A stretch of 64,000 bases of DNA from Gymnodinialimonas ceratoperidinii (GTDB taxonomy: Bacteria > Pseudomonadota > Alphaproteobacteria > Rhodobacterales > Rhodobacteraceae). Location: contig NZ_CP079194.1 of the NCBI RefSeq assembly GCF_019297855.1, positions 2,219,501-2,283,500 on the forward strand. The letters are read 5' to 3'. The notes beneath the pieces are model-generated. The model saw only the letters and a program-made list of their open reading frames with translations. It had not been told where the DNA came from and made no database searches. This document shows, in pieces, positions 26,631-36,611 of this stretch; position 1 is the first letter of the stretch; every line of letters begins with the position of its first letter. The position numbers were made by a program, and so were the translations under genes.

Positions 26631-27104
26631 TCAGCTGGCCTCCGCAGGGATATCCATCATGGCGGTGAAGCTGCACTCGCAGGCCAATTCGCCTTCAACC
26701 GTGGCGCTGCCCGCGAATTTCCAGACCTTGGCGCCGGCCTTGCCGCGCGTTGCCTCGACAGAAAGCTCCAGCACGTCGCCCGGCACCACCTTGCGGCGGA
26801 ATTTGCAGCTGTCGATGCCCATGAAATAGACAAGGAAGTTCTTGTCGGCGAGATCGGCCGAGACCCCCACCATCACGGCGGCGGTCTGGGCCATCGCCTC
26901 GACGATGGTGACGCCCGGCATGATCGGCACACCGGGGAAGTGCCCCTGAAAATGTGGCTCGTTCACGGTGACGTTCTTGATGCCGACGGCGGACTTGAAC
27001 GGCACGATGTCGCGCACCCGGTCGACCAGCAGGAACGGGTAGCGGTGCGGCAGGATGCGCTGGATCAGGTCGATGTCGGCGGTGGTTTGAACGTCTGCCG
27101 TCAT
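26631..27104 (-). CDS. fabZ: 3-hydroxyacyl-[ACP] dehydratase FabZ
   Basis: This 157-residue hotdog-fold enzyme of fatty acid elongation has the active-site histidine in [17 protein letters not shown] and the acid in [14 protein letters not shown]. The N-terminal [17 protein letters not shown] is typical. It abuts lpxA with no gap, so supply of hydroxyacyl chains and their use for lipid A are linked in one transcript. Confidence 0.98.
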   Translation of the reverse strand: MTADVQTTADIDLIQRILPHRYPFLLVDRVRDIVPFKSAVGIKNVTVNEPHFQGHFPGVPIMPGVTIVEAMAQTAAVMVGVSADLADKNFLVYFMGIDSCKFRRKVVPGDVLELSVEATRGKAGAKVWKFAGSATVEGELACECSFTAMMDIPAEAS

Positions 27105-27170
27105 GGCTGGTCTCCGAATTTGTTTGTGGACCGTGGCCTAGCAACTCCGCCAAGCCTCGGCAAGAAGGGG

Positions 27171-27767
27171 CTATTGTTCGAGCGGCGCCACGCCGGGCAC
27201 GGCGATCAGAGGCTCCTCGCCCCCGTCGCCCAGAGCCTCGTTGATCGCCGCGATGGCGGCATCGGTGATATCGACGGAGCCTGCCGACAAGAGAACCGTG
27301 CGGCTGTCGAGCAGGACCGCGGCACCGCGGGCCTCGATGATCTCCAGCAGCACCGGGAAAGTCTCCTCGAAAAAGCGCTGCTGCGCGGCCTCAGATTGCG
27401 CCTGCAAGTCCCGCCCCTTGGCATCCTGCGCAGCGCGGATGGCCACGACGCGGGCGTCGAATTCACTGGCGAGGGCGCGGAAATCCGCGGGCGTCATGGA
27501 GGGCCGACGCTCGGTCAGGTCCAGCTCCTCCTCGGTCAATTGCGCCTCGATCCGGCGGTTTTCGGCCGCGAGCGCTTGCGAGGCGGCTTCCAGCTCGGTC
27601 TGGATGCGTTGCCCGAACTCGGTCTGGGTCAGCAACCGGTCCTGGTTGAGCACGAGAATGGCGGTCTCGGGTGACGCCACGGGCTGAGCCCGCCCGTCGC
27701 CCGTCTGGACGACAAGCGCCGCCACCCCGAGGGCAGCGGCGCGTAGAAGTGTCGAAAGGCTACCCAT
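27171..27767 (-). CDS. OmpH/Skp-family periplasmic chaperone
   Basis: This 198-residue protein has a signal peptide (LLRAAALGVAALVVQTGDGRAQ) and a long helical, charged middle (for example QTELEAASQALAAENRRIEA, DRRPSM-like ERRPSMTPADFRALASEF). The C-terminal ARGAAVLLDSRTVLLSAGSV is the family's strand region. Skp holds unfolded outer-membrane proteins before they reach BamA. It is placed right after bamA, as usual, with five bases between. Confidence 0.88.
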   Translation of the reverse strand: MGSLSTLLRAAALGVAALVVQTGDGRAQPVASPETAILVLNQDRLLTQTEFGQRIQTELEAASQALAAENRRIEAQLTEEELDLTERRPSMTPADFRALASEFDARVVAIRAAQDAKGRDLQAQSEAAQQRFFEETFPVLLEIIEARGAAVLLDSRTVLLSAGSVDITDAAIAAINEALGDGGEEPLIAVPGVAPLEQ

Positions 27768-27772
27768 CGGGC

Positions 27773-30088
27773 TTAGAAACGCGCCTCAACCGTGAAGTCG
27801 AAGTTCCGCGTCCGGTCGTAGTCCTGATACTCCAGCGGATGCGAGAAGTTGAACCGCAGCGGGCCGAGGGCCGTATCCCAGAAGACCGAGAGGCCAACCG
27901 TGGAGCGCAGGTAGAAGTCGTCGTCGACGGTGCCCGAGGAGCCCATGGTATCATCAAGACCCCAGACAGAGCCCACGTCGAAGAAGGCGCCACCGGAGAT
28001 GCCATATTCCTCGGGAAGACCCAGTGGGAACGCGGTTTCAAACCGGGCCACGGCGAAGTAGTTGCCACCAAGCGCGTTGTCGTTCGCAGCACCCGTGTCA
28101 CGGGGGCCGGTGCCGCCGCTCTCGAAGCCGCGCAGCTGGCGCGAGTTGAGCGAGAAGCGGTTGGAGGCGCGTGTACCGTCGTCCAAGGCGGTGATCGCCC
28201 CGCCCTCGAAGGTGGCGCGGAGGGTCACTTCCTCGCGCATGATGCGGGTCTCTGCCTGTGCGCGCACGCGGGCACGGAGGAACTCGGTGTCGCCGCCGAG
28301 GCCCGCATATTCACCGGTGAACGCGAGGAAGACGCCCGCGTTGGGGTTCAAGCCGGTGTCACGGTTGTCGAAGCTGTAGGTGAAGCCAACCCGCGAGGTG
28401 TCGGCAGACTCGGCCTCATTGCGCAGGATCAGCGAGTCGTCGGTGTCATAGCCCGTGATCTCGTCGTGATCGTAGTTGTAGAACAGGCGCAGGCGGCTGT
28501 TTTCGCTCACCGGGAAGCCAAGGCTGGTGCCGACCCCGTAGGTGGTGGATTCCGCGTCGGAATCGTCGTCGTTCGACATCGCGTAGTAAGCGCTGACGCC
28601 AAGCGCCAGGTCACGCCGCAGGAAGGCCGGCTCGGTGAAGGAGAAGTTCAGCGACTGCGAGCCGGAGGTGGTGTTGAAGCCAACCGCAAGGGCCTGCCCG
28701 CGTCCAAGGAAGTTCTCTTCCGCGAAGTTCACGGCAAGGCCAGCGCCACCGTCGGTGGAGTAGCTGGCCGAGAAGCCGAGCGAGCCGGTGGGCTGCTCTT
28801 CCACGTCGACGTCCACGATCACCTGCTCGGGCGTCGTGCCCTGGCGACCTTCAACCTGCACATCGGCGAAGAAGCCGGTGGCACGGATGCGCTCGGCAGC
28901 GGCGCGGATCTGGCGGGCGTCCATCGGGTCGCCTTCCACCACGTCGAACTGGCGGCGGATGACGCGGTCGAGCGTCGTCTGGTTGCCCTCGATGTCGATG
29001 CGCTCCACGAAGACACGCTCGCCGCGCGAAATCACGAATTCCACGTTGACGACGAGGTTGGCATCGTCGCGCACGAGGCGCGGCTCGACGCGAACGAACC
29101 GCAAGCCCTGATCCGAGGCGAGGTTCTCCATCCGGGTGATGACATTGTCGATCACACGCGGGCTGTAGCGCACCCCTTGGCGGATGTTGATGATGTTCTG
29201 GAAATCGGCCGCATTGGCGCCGGGCAGCTCGGAGACGACCGAGAGGTTGCCGATCCGGTAGCTCTGACCCTCGCGGATGTTGAAGGTCACGAAATAGGCG
29301 CCCCGGTCCCGGCTGAGTTCGGGCGTGACGGACTGGATCGCGAAGTCGATGTAGCCGCGATCCTGATAGAAGTCGGTCAGCAGCTGACGGTCGAGCGCGA
29401 TGCGGTCCTCGATGAAGGTGTCCGAGCGGATCAGCGCGTGGAACAGGCCGGCCTGCGTCGACTCCAGCACCTGCCGCAGGCGGCGGTCGGAATAGTCGCG
29501 GTTGCCTACGAAAGCGATGCGCTGCGTTTCGACGACGGAGCCTTCGGAGACCACGAAAACGAGGTCGACGCGGTTTTCGTCGCGGCGGATGATCTGCGGC
29601 GTGGCGGTCGCGGTCAGGCGGCCGGTGACGCGGTAGGCCTCGGCAATCGCGGCGGCGTCCCGCTCGGCGGTGATCGGAGAGAAGACGCGGCGGGGGGTGG
29701 ATTCCAGCAGCACGAGCAGCTCGTCGTCGTCCAGACGGCGGTTCCCCTCGATGGCGATGCGGTTGATCGTGGGATATTCCACGACCGTGATGACCAGCGT
29801 GTTGCCGCGCGGCGCGACCTCGACAGTCTCGAAGAGACCGGAGTTCTGCAGCCGCTGCAGCGCGTCGTTGACCTGCCCCGCCGTGACGGTCGAGCCCGGC
29901 TCGATCCCCGCAACCTGCAACACCGAGGCATCGTTGGTGCGGAAGTTCCCCTGCACGTCAAAGCTGTTGAAACGGAACGATTGCGCGTCAGCCGGAACGG
30001 CGACAGCAACAAGTGACAGCACGACGAATACCGGGGCCAGCAGCCGCCCCATACGAGACGTGAAGTGCGCAAATGCACGAAGGACCAT
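27773..30088 (-). CDS. bamA: Outer membrane protein assembly factor BamA
   Basis: This 771-residue protein has a signal peptide ending VAVAVPADAQ, then five POTRA repeats (starting FRFNSFDVQGNFRTND), then a 16-stranded barrel that ends NFDFTVEARF. The conserved loop 6 region carries an RGFESGGTGPRD motif like the VRGF signature. The ATG at 30088 has GGGTGGGA upstream, and the 11 codons above it are not needed. It inserts outer-membrane barrels; its neighbours are rseP above and the Skp gene below. Confidence 0.97.
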   Translation of the reverse strand: MVLRAFAHFTSRMGRLLAPVFVVLSLVAVAVPADAQSFRFNSFDVQGNFRTNDASVLQVAGIEPGSTVTAGQVNDALQRLQNSGLFETVEVAPRGNTLVITVVEYPTINRIAIEGNRRLDDDELLVLLESTPRRVFSPITAERDAAAIAEAYRVTGRLTATATPQIIRRDENRVDLVFVVSEGSVVETQRIAFVGNRDYSDRRLRQVLESTQAGLFHALIRSDTFIEDRIALDRQLLTDFYQDRGYIDFAIQSVTPELSRDRGAYFVTFNIREGQSYRIGNLSVVSELPGANAADFQNIINIRQGVRYSPRVIDNVITRMENLASDQGLRFVRVEPRLVRDDANLVVNVEFVISRGERVFVERIDIEGNQTTLDRVIRRQFDVVEGDPMDARQIRAAAERIRATGFFADVQVEGRQGTTPEQVIVDVDVEEQPTGSLGFSASYSTDGGAGLAVNFAEENFLGRGQALAVGFNTTSGSQSLNFSFTEPAFLRRDLALGVSAYYAMSNDDDSDAESTTYGVGTSLGFPVSENSRLRLFYNYDHDEITGYDTDDSLILRNEAESADTSRVGFTYSFDNRDTGLNPNAGVFLAFTGEYAGLGGDTEFLRARVRAQAETRIMREEVTLRATFEGGAITALDDGTRASNRFSLNSRQLRGFESGGTGPRDTGAANDNALGGNYFAVARFETAFPLGLPEEYGISGGAFFDVGSVWGLDDTMGSSGTVDDDFYLRSTVGLSVFWDTALGPLRFNFSHPLEYQDYDRTRNFDFTVEARF

Positions 30089-30297
30089 GGAATCCCACCC
30101 TTTGGTCAAAATAGCAGACAAGACGTGGGTATCCTGCGCTTAGCGGGTAGTCAAACCCCTGTGGGCATATGGGTTGTGTCTTTTCAAAGGTTTGTCACAA
30201 CCTGTGGCGAGTCCGACACGCGAAACGCCAACGAAAATAGGCGGTCGGCACGAATGCGCCGCCGCCTTGAAATCGGTAACCGATTGAGGGGAAAGCC

Positions 30298-30435
30298 TTA
30301 GAACGGCCCCGAGATGCCCAGGATCCAGCCCGCGAGCGTCAGCGCGGCCACGATCAGCAGCGGCGCGAGGAAACGGTCCGTGTTGAGCATGAAAAGATGT
30401 GTCATGCCGCGGGTGCTGTCGGTCAGGTAACGCAT
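30298..30435 (-). CDS. Small single-pass membrane protein (45 aa)
   Basis: An open frame from ATG 30435 to TAA 30298 encodes MRYLTDSTRGMTHLFMLNTD followed by a hydrophobic segment (RFLAPLLIVAALTLAGWILG) and a short ISGPF tail. It has a plausible GGGA Shine-Dalgarno ten bases upstream and lies in the 500-base gap between rseP and bamA. Composition fits a one-helix inner-membrane protein. There is no known family in my knowledge, so expression needs proof. Confidence 0.5.
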   Translation of the reverse strand: MRYLTDSTRGMTHLFMLNTDRFLAPLLIVAALTLAGWILGISGPF

Positions 30436-30597
30436 GTCATCTGGTCCCAAAAAATTGCGATAGGTCAGATATCGGCTCGAAATGTGGCGATACCTTGGCC
30501 GACAGGCGGAGTTTTAATGATTAACGGCCCGTGGCGCCCTTGCCGCGCGCCCCCTGCCCCGTGCCGTCATCGCTCCGGGGGCAGAGCCGCCAAGGCG

Positions 30598-31926
30598 TCA
30601 GGGGCAGAAGATGTCGTTGGTCAGCGCAAAGACCATCAAGGACAAGAGCAGGGTCAGGCCCACGGCCATGAAGACCTTCAGAACCTTGTCCGAAGGCGGC
30701 TTGCCCGCCACCGCCTCGTAGGCGTGGAACACGAGGTGGCCGCCGTCGAGCACCGGGATCGGGAACAGGTTCAACAGGCCCACCGCCGTCGACAGCACCG
30801 CGATGAACCAGATGAAGTTGTCCAGACCCTGCGACGCGGCCGCGCCCGAGGTCTCGGCAATGCCGAGGGGACCTTGCAGGTTACAGGTGGAAATCGCGCC
30901 GGTGATGATGTGTTTCAGACCGGAGAGCGACGAATTGATGATGAACCATGTCTGGTTCGCCCCGTAGGTCAGCGCGTCCCAAGGCCCGACCGAGACCGTT
31001 TCAGGCTCGAAGATCAGCCCGCCGGTGATGCCGATCAGCCAGCGGGTCTCGAACGCGCCTTCCGCCGTCGGCAGATCGGTGGAGCGCGGCGCGAGGGTGA
31101 GATCCAGCGTATCGCCGTCACGCCAGACCGTCAGGTCGAGGTCCGCCCCTTCCGAGGCATCGACCGCGGCGCGCAGTTGCGAGAACCCGTAGATCGGAGT
31201 GCCGTCCACGGACATGATCACGTCGCCCTCTTCGATCCCGGCCGCGATGGCCGCGGACTGCGGCGCGACCGAGCCCACGATGGGCAGCAGCGGGAAGGCG
31301 GCGTCCACTTGCAGGGCATCGCCGTCGCGCAGGATGTCGTAGGTGACGCTGCGCTGCGGGTCGAGCGAACGGCTCAACTCGTAGACATCCGACAGCGAGG
31401 ACACCGGCTCGCCTTCGATCGCGGTGATCTCATCCCCTTGTTCCAGAAGGCGAATTTCCTCGGGCACCGGAACCAGCCCGCCCACGATCGCCTCATCCGC
31501 CGCGCGGCCACCGATCAGGACGATGCCCGCGAAGATCGCGATGGAGAGGATGAAATTGAAGATCGGACCCGCCGCCACGGTCGCCGCCCGCGCCCAGAGC
31601 GGCGCGCCGGGCATGGAGCGGCGGCGCTCCACCGCGTCCATGTCGTCCATGGTGCCGTCATGCCCGGCCGAGGCCGCATTGGCGTCACCCAGAAACTTCA
31701 CGTAGCCGCCAAAGGGCAAGGCGGCCAATTGCCAACGCGTGCCGTGCTGGTCCGTGCCGGACCATAGGACCGGGCCGAAGCCGATGGAGAAAACTTCCGC
31801 ATGGATGCCCGACCAGCGGCCGACGATGTAATGGCCGTATTCGTGAATGGCCACGATGATCGAGAGGGCAGCGACGAAGGCCAGAAGGGTGAAGCCGAAG
31901 CTGCCGAAGGCGGGGATGAATTCCAT
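30598..31926 (-). CDS. rseP: RIP metalloprotease RseP (site-2 protease)
   Basis: This 442-residue inner-membrane zinc protease cleaves anti-sigma factors within the membrane. The HEYGH zinc site is at residues 28-32 in AIHEYGHYIVGRW. Tandem PDZ domains lie in the middle (VGGLVPVPEEIRLLEQGDEI, AGIEEGDVIMSVDGTPI). The third ligand motif is FPIPVLDGGHLVFHAYEAV. It lies between dxr and bamA, the standard order. Confidence 0.96.
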   Translation of the reverse strand: MEFIPAFGSFGFTLLAFVAALSIIVAIHEYGHYIVGRWSGIHAEVFSIGFGPVLWSGTDQHGTRWQLAALPFGGYVKFLGDANAASAGHDGTMDDMDAVERRRSMPGAPLWARAATVAAGPIFNFILSIAIFAGIVLIGGRAADEAIVGGLVPVPEEIRLLEQGDEITAIEGEPVSSLSDVYELSRSLDPQRSVTYDILRDGDALQVDAAFPLLPIVGSVAPQSAAIAAGIEEGDVIMSVDGTPIYGFSQLRAAVDASEGADLDLTVWRDGDTLDLTLAPRSTDLPTAEGAFETRWLIGITGGLIFEPETVSVGPWDALTYGANQTWFIINSSLSGLKHIITGAISTCNLQGPLGIAETSGAAASQGLDNFIWFIAVLSTAVGLLNLFPIPVLDGGHLVFHAYEAVAGKPPSDKVLKVFMAVGLTLLLSLMVFALTNDIFCP

Positions 31927-31949
31927 CTAGGCGGTCTCTTTCCTGCGGA

Positions 31950-33131
31950 TTAAGGCGCTTTCGCCTTGCGTTGCTCGATTATTCGTTGGGCCGTCTCTCG
32001 GGCCATATGGTCAATGTTGAGGACGTCCTCAAGGGTTTGTGGGGCATTTGAAAGGCTGGCCCGTGACGACATGGCGTCAAGGGTCTCCGCCACCACGGCA
32101 GACATATCCATGAACCCGACGCTGCCTGCAAGGAACCCGTCGAGCGCAATTTCCTTGGCCGCGTTGAACACACAACCGTGAGCGCCACCGGCGGCCATGA
32201 CCTCGCGCGCGATGCGAAGGGCCGGATAGCGGCTGTCGGAGGGCGCGTGGAACTCAAGGGTTGCGATCTGCGCGAGGTCGAGGCGCGCGACAGGCAGATG
32301 CGCCCGGTCGGGGTAGTGCAGCGCATAGCCGATGGCGTGGCGCATATCCGGCGGCCCGAGGTGTGCCATCAGGGCGCCGTCGCAATAGCCCACGAGGGCG
32401 TGGATCAAGGATTGCGGATGCACCACGGTCTCGATCTTCTCGGGCGCGATGCCGAAAAACTCTTTGGTTTCAATCAGCTCCATGGCCTTGTTGAACATCG
32501 AGGCGCTGTCGATGGTGATCCGATGCCCCATGTCCCAATTGGGATGCGCCCCCGCATCCTCGGGCGTGGCACTGGCCAGGGCGCTCTCGGGCCAGTCGCG
32601 GAGCCCCCCGCCCGAGGCGGTGATGATGATCCGCTCGACCGCCGCTATATCCTCGCCCACGAGGGCTTGGAAAACCGCTGAATGCTCGGAGTCCACCGGC
32701 AGGATCGTGGCGCCGTGGCGCTTTGCCTCCGCCAGAAGAAGCGGCCCGGCGGTCACGAGGCTTTCCTTGTTGGCAAGCGCCAGTGTCGTCCCGTGCCGCA
32801 GCGCGCGGAAACCGGGTGCGAGGCCGGCGGCCCCCACGATGGCCGACATGATCCAGTCCGCCGGGCGGTCCGCAGCCTCCAGCAACGCCGCGCTTCCGGC
32901 CGCCGCCTCGATCCCCGAGCCCTCCAGCGCCGCGCGCAAATCCGGCAGCAAGGCCTCCTCCGCGGTCACGGCGATTTGGGCGTTCACCTTGCGGGCGTCG
33001 GCTGCAAGTTGCGCGACATTGCGCGCGCCGGTCAGGGCCACGACGTCGTAGGCCTCCGGGTTTCGGGCGATCAGGTCGAGGGTATTCTGGCCGATGGAGC
33101 CGGTGGCCCCGAAAACGCTCACTCGCTTCAC
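31950..33131 (-). CDS. dxr: 1-deoxy-D-xylulose 5-phosphate reductoisomerase
   Basis: This 393-residue NADPH enzyme catalyses the second step of the MEP isoprenoid pathway. The nucleotide-binding VFGATGSIGQNTLDLI is at the N-terminus, with ALANKESLVTAG and the metal/substrate loop LPVDSEHSAVFQAL. The flexible loop HPNWDMGHRITIDSASMFNK is intact. Its start overlaps the cdsA stop by four bases. It supplies precursors for uppS three genes upstream. Confidence 0.97.
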   Translation of the reverse strand: MKRVSVFGATGSIGQNTLDLIARNPEAYDVVALTGARNVAQLAADARKVNAQIAVTAEEALLPDLRAALEGSGIEAAAGSAALLEAADRPADWIMSAIVGAAGLAPGFRALRHGTTLALANKESLVTAGPLLLAEAKRHGATILPVDSEHSAVFQALVGEDIAAVERIIITASGGGLRDWPESALASATPEDAGAHPNWDMGHRITIDSASMFNKAMELIETKEFFGIAPEKIETVVHPQSLIHALVGYCDGALMAHLGPPDMRHAIGYALHYPDRAHLPVARLDLAQIATLEFHAPSDSRYPALRIAREVMAAGGAHGCVFNAAKEIALDGFLAGSVGFMDMSAVVAETLDAMSSRASLSNAPQTLEDVLNIDHMARETAQRIIEQRKAKAP

Positions 33132-33976
33132 GAGATCACCGCGTAACCCGCGAAAACAAAGGCCAATCCGGCGATGGTGAACGCGCCGAGCATGCCGTCA
33201 AACCGGTCCAGCGCCCCTCCGTGCCCCGGCAACAGGTTGGAGCTGTCCTTGACCCCTGCCCGCCGCTTGAGCGCGGATTCCGCGATGTCCGCCATCTGCG
33301 CCGCGAACGCCACAGCCACAAGGAAGACGACGCCGACGATCATCGTCGGCACCGGATCGGAGGCATAGAGGCTGAGCCCGACCGCGATCAGCGCCGCCAT
33401 GACCCATCCGGACGCCGTGCCCGACCATGTCTTGTTGGGGCTGAGGCTTGGCCAGAACTTCGGCCCGCCGATCAACTTGCCGAAGAAATACCCCGAGACA
33501 TCGGTGGAGATGACGACGGCCACCACGACCCACATGACCAGCGGAACCGACTGGTGGAGATAGAAGAACAGGAATGTCGCCAGCGGGATCATCGCGCCGA
33601 AGATCGATTCCAGCCGGCTCTTGCGCACCGGTATGGCCGTGACGATCATGGCAAAGGCCATCACCGCGACCGCCATCGGGGAAACCGCCAGCACGCCGTC
33701 ATTATCGGTCACCAGGCGGTGCTCCAGGATCAATGACAGCGCCAGCAGGGAGGAGCTGAGCACCGTGCAGCCCATCGCGACGGGCTGTTTCAGGCGGATG
33801 ATCAGGCGAAAGTATTCCCACATCATCACCGCGCCGAAGATCGACAGCAAAATGGCCAGCACCACGCCGCCGAGCCACAGCCCAAGGCCTGCCACCGTCA
33901 GCAGAACCACCGCCGAGACGATACGCGGCAGAAGATCCGCAAATTTTGGTCCACCCTTCGCCATGGTCGCGCTCAC
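33128..33976 (-). CDS. cdsA: Phosphatidate cytidylyltransferase
   Basis: This 282-residue multi-pass membrane enzyme makes CDP-diacylglycerol. The C-terminal signature KRRAGVKDSSNLLPGHGGAL with DRFDG is complete. The GTG at 33976 overlaps the uppS stop as GTGA; the ATG at 33964 (MAKGGPKFADLLPR) is an equally likely start. It is part of the frr-uppS-cdsA-dxr run. Confidence 0.95.
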   Translation of the reverse strand: MSATMAKGGPKFADLLPRIVSAVVLLTVAGLGLWLGGVVLAILLSIFGAVMMWEYFRLIIRLKQPVAMGCTVLSSSLLALSLILEHRLVTDNDGVLAVSPMAVAVMAFAMIVTAIPVRKSRLESIFGAMIPLATFLFFYLHQSVPLVMWVVVAVVISTDVSGYFFGKLIGGPKFWPSLSPNKTWSGTASGWVMAALIAVGLSLYASDPVPTMIVGVVFLVAVAFAAQMADIAESALKRRAGVKDSSNLLPGHGGALDRFDGMLGAFTIAGLAFVFAGYAVIS

Positions 33977-34689
33977 GCCTTCACGGTGCCGAAGCGACGG
34001 TCGCGCAGGCCGAAGCGGTGCACCACATCCGCAAAGACTTCCGCCGTGAAATCGGGCCAGAGCGTGTCGATGAATTCATATTCCGCATAGGCCGATTGCC
34101 AGAGAAGAAAGTTCGAGATCCGCGCCTCTCCCGATGTGCGGATCACCAGATCGGGGTCGGGCAACACATGGGTGTCGAGGTATTTCGGGAAGGTTTCATC
34201 GCAGACGTTGCGCGGGTCCAGCTTGCCCATGGAAACGTCATAGGCAAGGCGCTTGGCCGCCCGCGCCACCTCGTCCCGACCGCCGTAATTCAGGGCGATC
34301 GTCAGGTGCACGTGGTCGTTGTCGGCGGTCAAAAGCTCCAACCCGTCCATCAGGTCGACGAGCGCAGGCTCCAGCCGCACGCGGTCTCCGATGAAGCGCA
34401 CCCGGACACCCTCGTCCAACAGATTCTGGGCCTCGCGCCGGATGTAGCGCTTGAAGAGCTTCATCAGCCCCGCAACTTCGGTCTGTGTCCGCTTCCAGTT
34501 TTCCGTCGAGAAAGCAAAGATCGTGAGGTATTTGACCCCCAGATCGGGCGCTGCCCGGACGATCTCCCGCACACGCTTGGCGCCCGCATGGTGCCCCACC
34601 AGCCGCGGCCGATGCCGCATCTGCGCCCATCGCCCGTTGCCGTCCATGATGATGGCGACGTGCTTGGGTGACTTGCTGGTATCAGACAT
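33973..34689 (-). CDS. uppS: Undecaprenyl diphosphate synthase (cis-prenyltransferase)
   Basis: This 238-residue enzyme makes the lipid carrier for peptidoglycan and surface glycans. The pyrophosphate-binding MDGNGRWAQMR with Asp16 is near the start. Next come HHAGAKRVREIVRAAPDLGV and FAFSTENWKRT. The C-terminal LVIRTSGEARISNFLLWQSA and EFIDTLWPDF are conserved. The ATG at 34689 is chosen over the upstream frame, which lacks homology. Confidence 0.97.
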   Translation of the reverse strand: MSDTSKSPKHVAIIMDGNGRWAQMRHRPRLVGHHAGAKRVREIVRAAPDLGVKYLTIFAFSTENWKRTQTEVAGLMKLFKRYIRREAQNLLDEGVRVRFIGDRVRLEPALVDLMDGLELLTADNDHVHLTIALNYGGRDEVARAAKRLAYDVSMGKLDPRNVCDETFPKYLDTHVLPDPDLVIRTSGEARISNFLLWQSAYAEYEFIDTLWPDFTAEVFADVVHRFGLRDRRFGTVKA

Positions 34690-34772
34690 GTGACGTCCTC
34701 TCAGTGCGTCATCGTCGGGAAAGGGGTGGCGCGCGGCCTGTTCGGACCGGCGCGCCGTCACCCTTGGCGCGC

Positions 34773-35336
34773 TCAGACCTGCATGATCTCTTCTTGCTTG
34801 GTCTCCAACTGATCGTCGACGCGCTTGATGAACGTATCGGTCAGTTCCTGCACGGCGGTTTCCCAGAATTTCTGGTCATCCTCGCTCAGTCCGTCGGCCT
34901 TGGCCTTCTTGATCTGATCCATCCCGTCACGGCGCACGTTGCGCACCGCCACGCGGGCGTTCTCGGCGTAGGTGCCCGCCACCTTGGTCAGGTCGCGGCG
35001 CCGCTCTTCGTTCAGTTCCGGGATCGGCAACATGATGATGGTGCCGTTAAGCTGCGGGTTGATCCCGAGCCCGCTCTCGCGAATGGCCTTCTCGACCTTG
35101 CCCACAAGGCCCTTGTCCCAGACGTTGACAGTCACCATCCGCGGCTCGGGCACGTTGACCGTGCCAACCTGGTTGATCGGGGTCATCGCGCCATAGGCGT
35201 CAACCATCACCGGCTCCAGCATCGAGGCGCTGGCGCGTCCTGTCCGCAAGGAGGCGAATTCGGTGCGAAGCGAAGAAATCGCCCCCTCCATCCGTCGCTC
35301 CAGATCATCGGTGTCGAGCATGAAATCGTCGGACAT
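34773..35336 (-). CDS. frr: Ribosome recycling factor
   Basis: This 187-residue protein splits post-termination ribosomes with EF-G. The family core is [20 protein letters not shown] and [20 protein letters not shown], with a C-terminal helix [20 protein letters not shown]. The ATG at 35336 gives the standard length. frr normally follows pyrH directly, but here a plus-strand Hint-domain gene occupies the space between the two. Confidence 0.97.
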   Translation of the reverse strand: MSDDFMLDTDDLERRMEGAISSLRTEFASLRTGRASASMLEPVMVDAYGAMTPINQVGTVNVPEPRMVTVNVWDKGLVGKVEKAIRESGLGINPQLNGTIIMLPIPELNEERRRDLTKVAGTYAENARVAVRNVRRDGMDQIKKAKADGLSEDDQKFWETAVQELTDTFIKRVDDQLETKQEEIMQV

Positions 35337-35495
35337 GTTATCCTGGCCTGCTTTTGTTTCTTTACTGCCGTCGCTTGTAACCTGCCGCGGGGAGGTTCGA
35401 CAACACTCCATCTGGGGTCTGATTCATCGCGCCCGTGCACGGCTTCTTTACCTTTGATCCCTACCGTCACCGCCTCTGACCCAAGGAGGCGCGCG

Positions 35496-36611
35496 ATGTC
35501 GTATTCGACAGTGAACCATATCTTCATCGGCAATTTCGCCATCATGGATAATGATGAAAGTGATTGGGACACCGACAACGCCGACGCGGTGAAGGGAACC
35601 TACGACGTCAACGACATGGAATTGATCTCGGTGACGCAGTTCGACGCCGGCGATGACGGCGTCCTCTATGATGATGAGGGCGGCACGGGGGATTCGATCA
35701 GCTATACGACCAGCCAGGGCAGCTATTCCGGCCCGGTCGATACCTCGATCCTCTACGACACGGTCATCACCGAAAAGGACGGCTCGAGAACGTCGATGGA
35801 AGTCATCGTGAAGCAGATGCCGAACGGCGACACCTTTATCGTTGATTGGGAAGATCGCGGCTCCCTCGACAACATGCAGATCACGAAGATCGAACTGAAA
35901 GCCCCCGCGACGACGAATTACGTCGGCGCCTACACGACTTACTCGGTCGACAATACCTCCGTCTGTTTCGCCTCCGGCACCTTGATCGACACACCGAGAG
36001 GACCCATCCGGATCGAGTTCCTGCGCCCCGGCGATCTGGTTGATACGGCCGACAACGGCCCACAGATTCTGCGCTGGATCGGCGGCCAGATGCTGGCCAC
36101 CCCCGGCCGCCACGCACCGATCGTGATCAGCCAGGGCGCCTTGGGCGGCGGCCTGCCAACGCAGCCTCTCTCCGTCTCGCCGCAACACCGCATCCTCGTG
36201 CGCTCGCCCATCGTGCAGCGGATGTTCGATACCGATGAAGTCCTGCTCCCCGCCAAGCGGCTGCTGGACCATCCCGGCATTTCACAAGGGGCCGCAGACA
36301 GTCCCGTCTGCTATTGGCACATGCTTTTCGACCGTCACGAGGTTGTCCGCGCCCACGGCATCTGGGCCGAATCCCTCTTCCTCGGACCCGAAGCGGTGAA
36401 ATCCATCGGAGAGGACGCAATCGCCGAAATCACCGACATCTTCGCCGTCGACAGCTTGGATGCCCTGATTGAGCTGACGGGACAAACCGCCCGCCCGGTG
36501 CCCGAGCCCGCGCGCCAGAAACGCCTGGTCGCGCGTCAGACAACAAACCTGCGCGCCTGGCAAAGCCCGCGATTGGCAGGCCAAGCCGCGCCTAGTCGTG
36601 AACGCGGGTAA
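35496..36611 (+). CDS. Hint-domain (hedgehog/intein-type) protein
   Basis: This 371-residue protein has a strong AAGGAGG ribosome site. Residues 1-150 are Asp-rich with no signal peptide (for example [17 protein letters not shown]). The Hint domain starts at Cys157 in [20 protein letters not shown], continues [20 protein letters not shown], and has the His block [13 protein letters not shown] (His231). A later motif is [20 protein letters not shown]. The Asn/Cys splice junction of an intein is not evident, so N-terminal self-cleavage or only structural use is more likely. It overlaps pyrH by 20 bases, tail to tail. The role is unknown; such proteins are common in Rhodobacterales and may be exported by a type I system. 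Confidence 0.85.
   Translation: MSYSTVNHIFIGNFAIMDNDESDWDTDNADAVKGTYDVNDMELISVTQFDAGDDGVLYDDEGGTGDSISYTTSQGSYSGPVDTSILYDTVITEKDGSRTSMEVIVKQMPNGDTFIVDWEDRGSLDNMQITKIELKAPATTNYVGAYTTYSVDNTSVCFASGTLIDTPRGPIRIEFLRPGDLVDTADNGPQILRWIGGQMLATPGRHAPIVISQGALGGGLPTQPLSVSPQHRILVRSPIVQRMFDTDEVLLPAKRLLDHPGISQGAADSPVCYWHMLFDRHEVVRAHGIWAESLFLGPEAVKSIGEDAIAEITDIFAVDSLDALIELTGQTARPVPEPARQKRLVARQTTNLRAWQSPRLAGQAAPSRERG

Noticed and set aside
27671..30016. 781-codon frame antisense to bamA
   Set aside because: Shadow of a well-supported outer-membrane protein gene.
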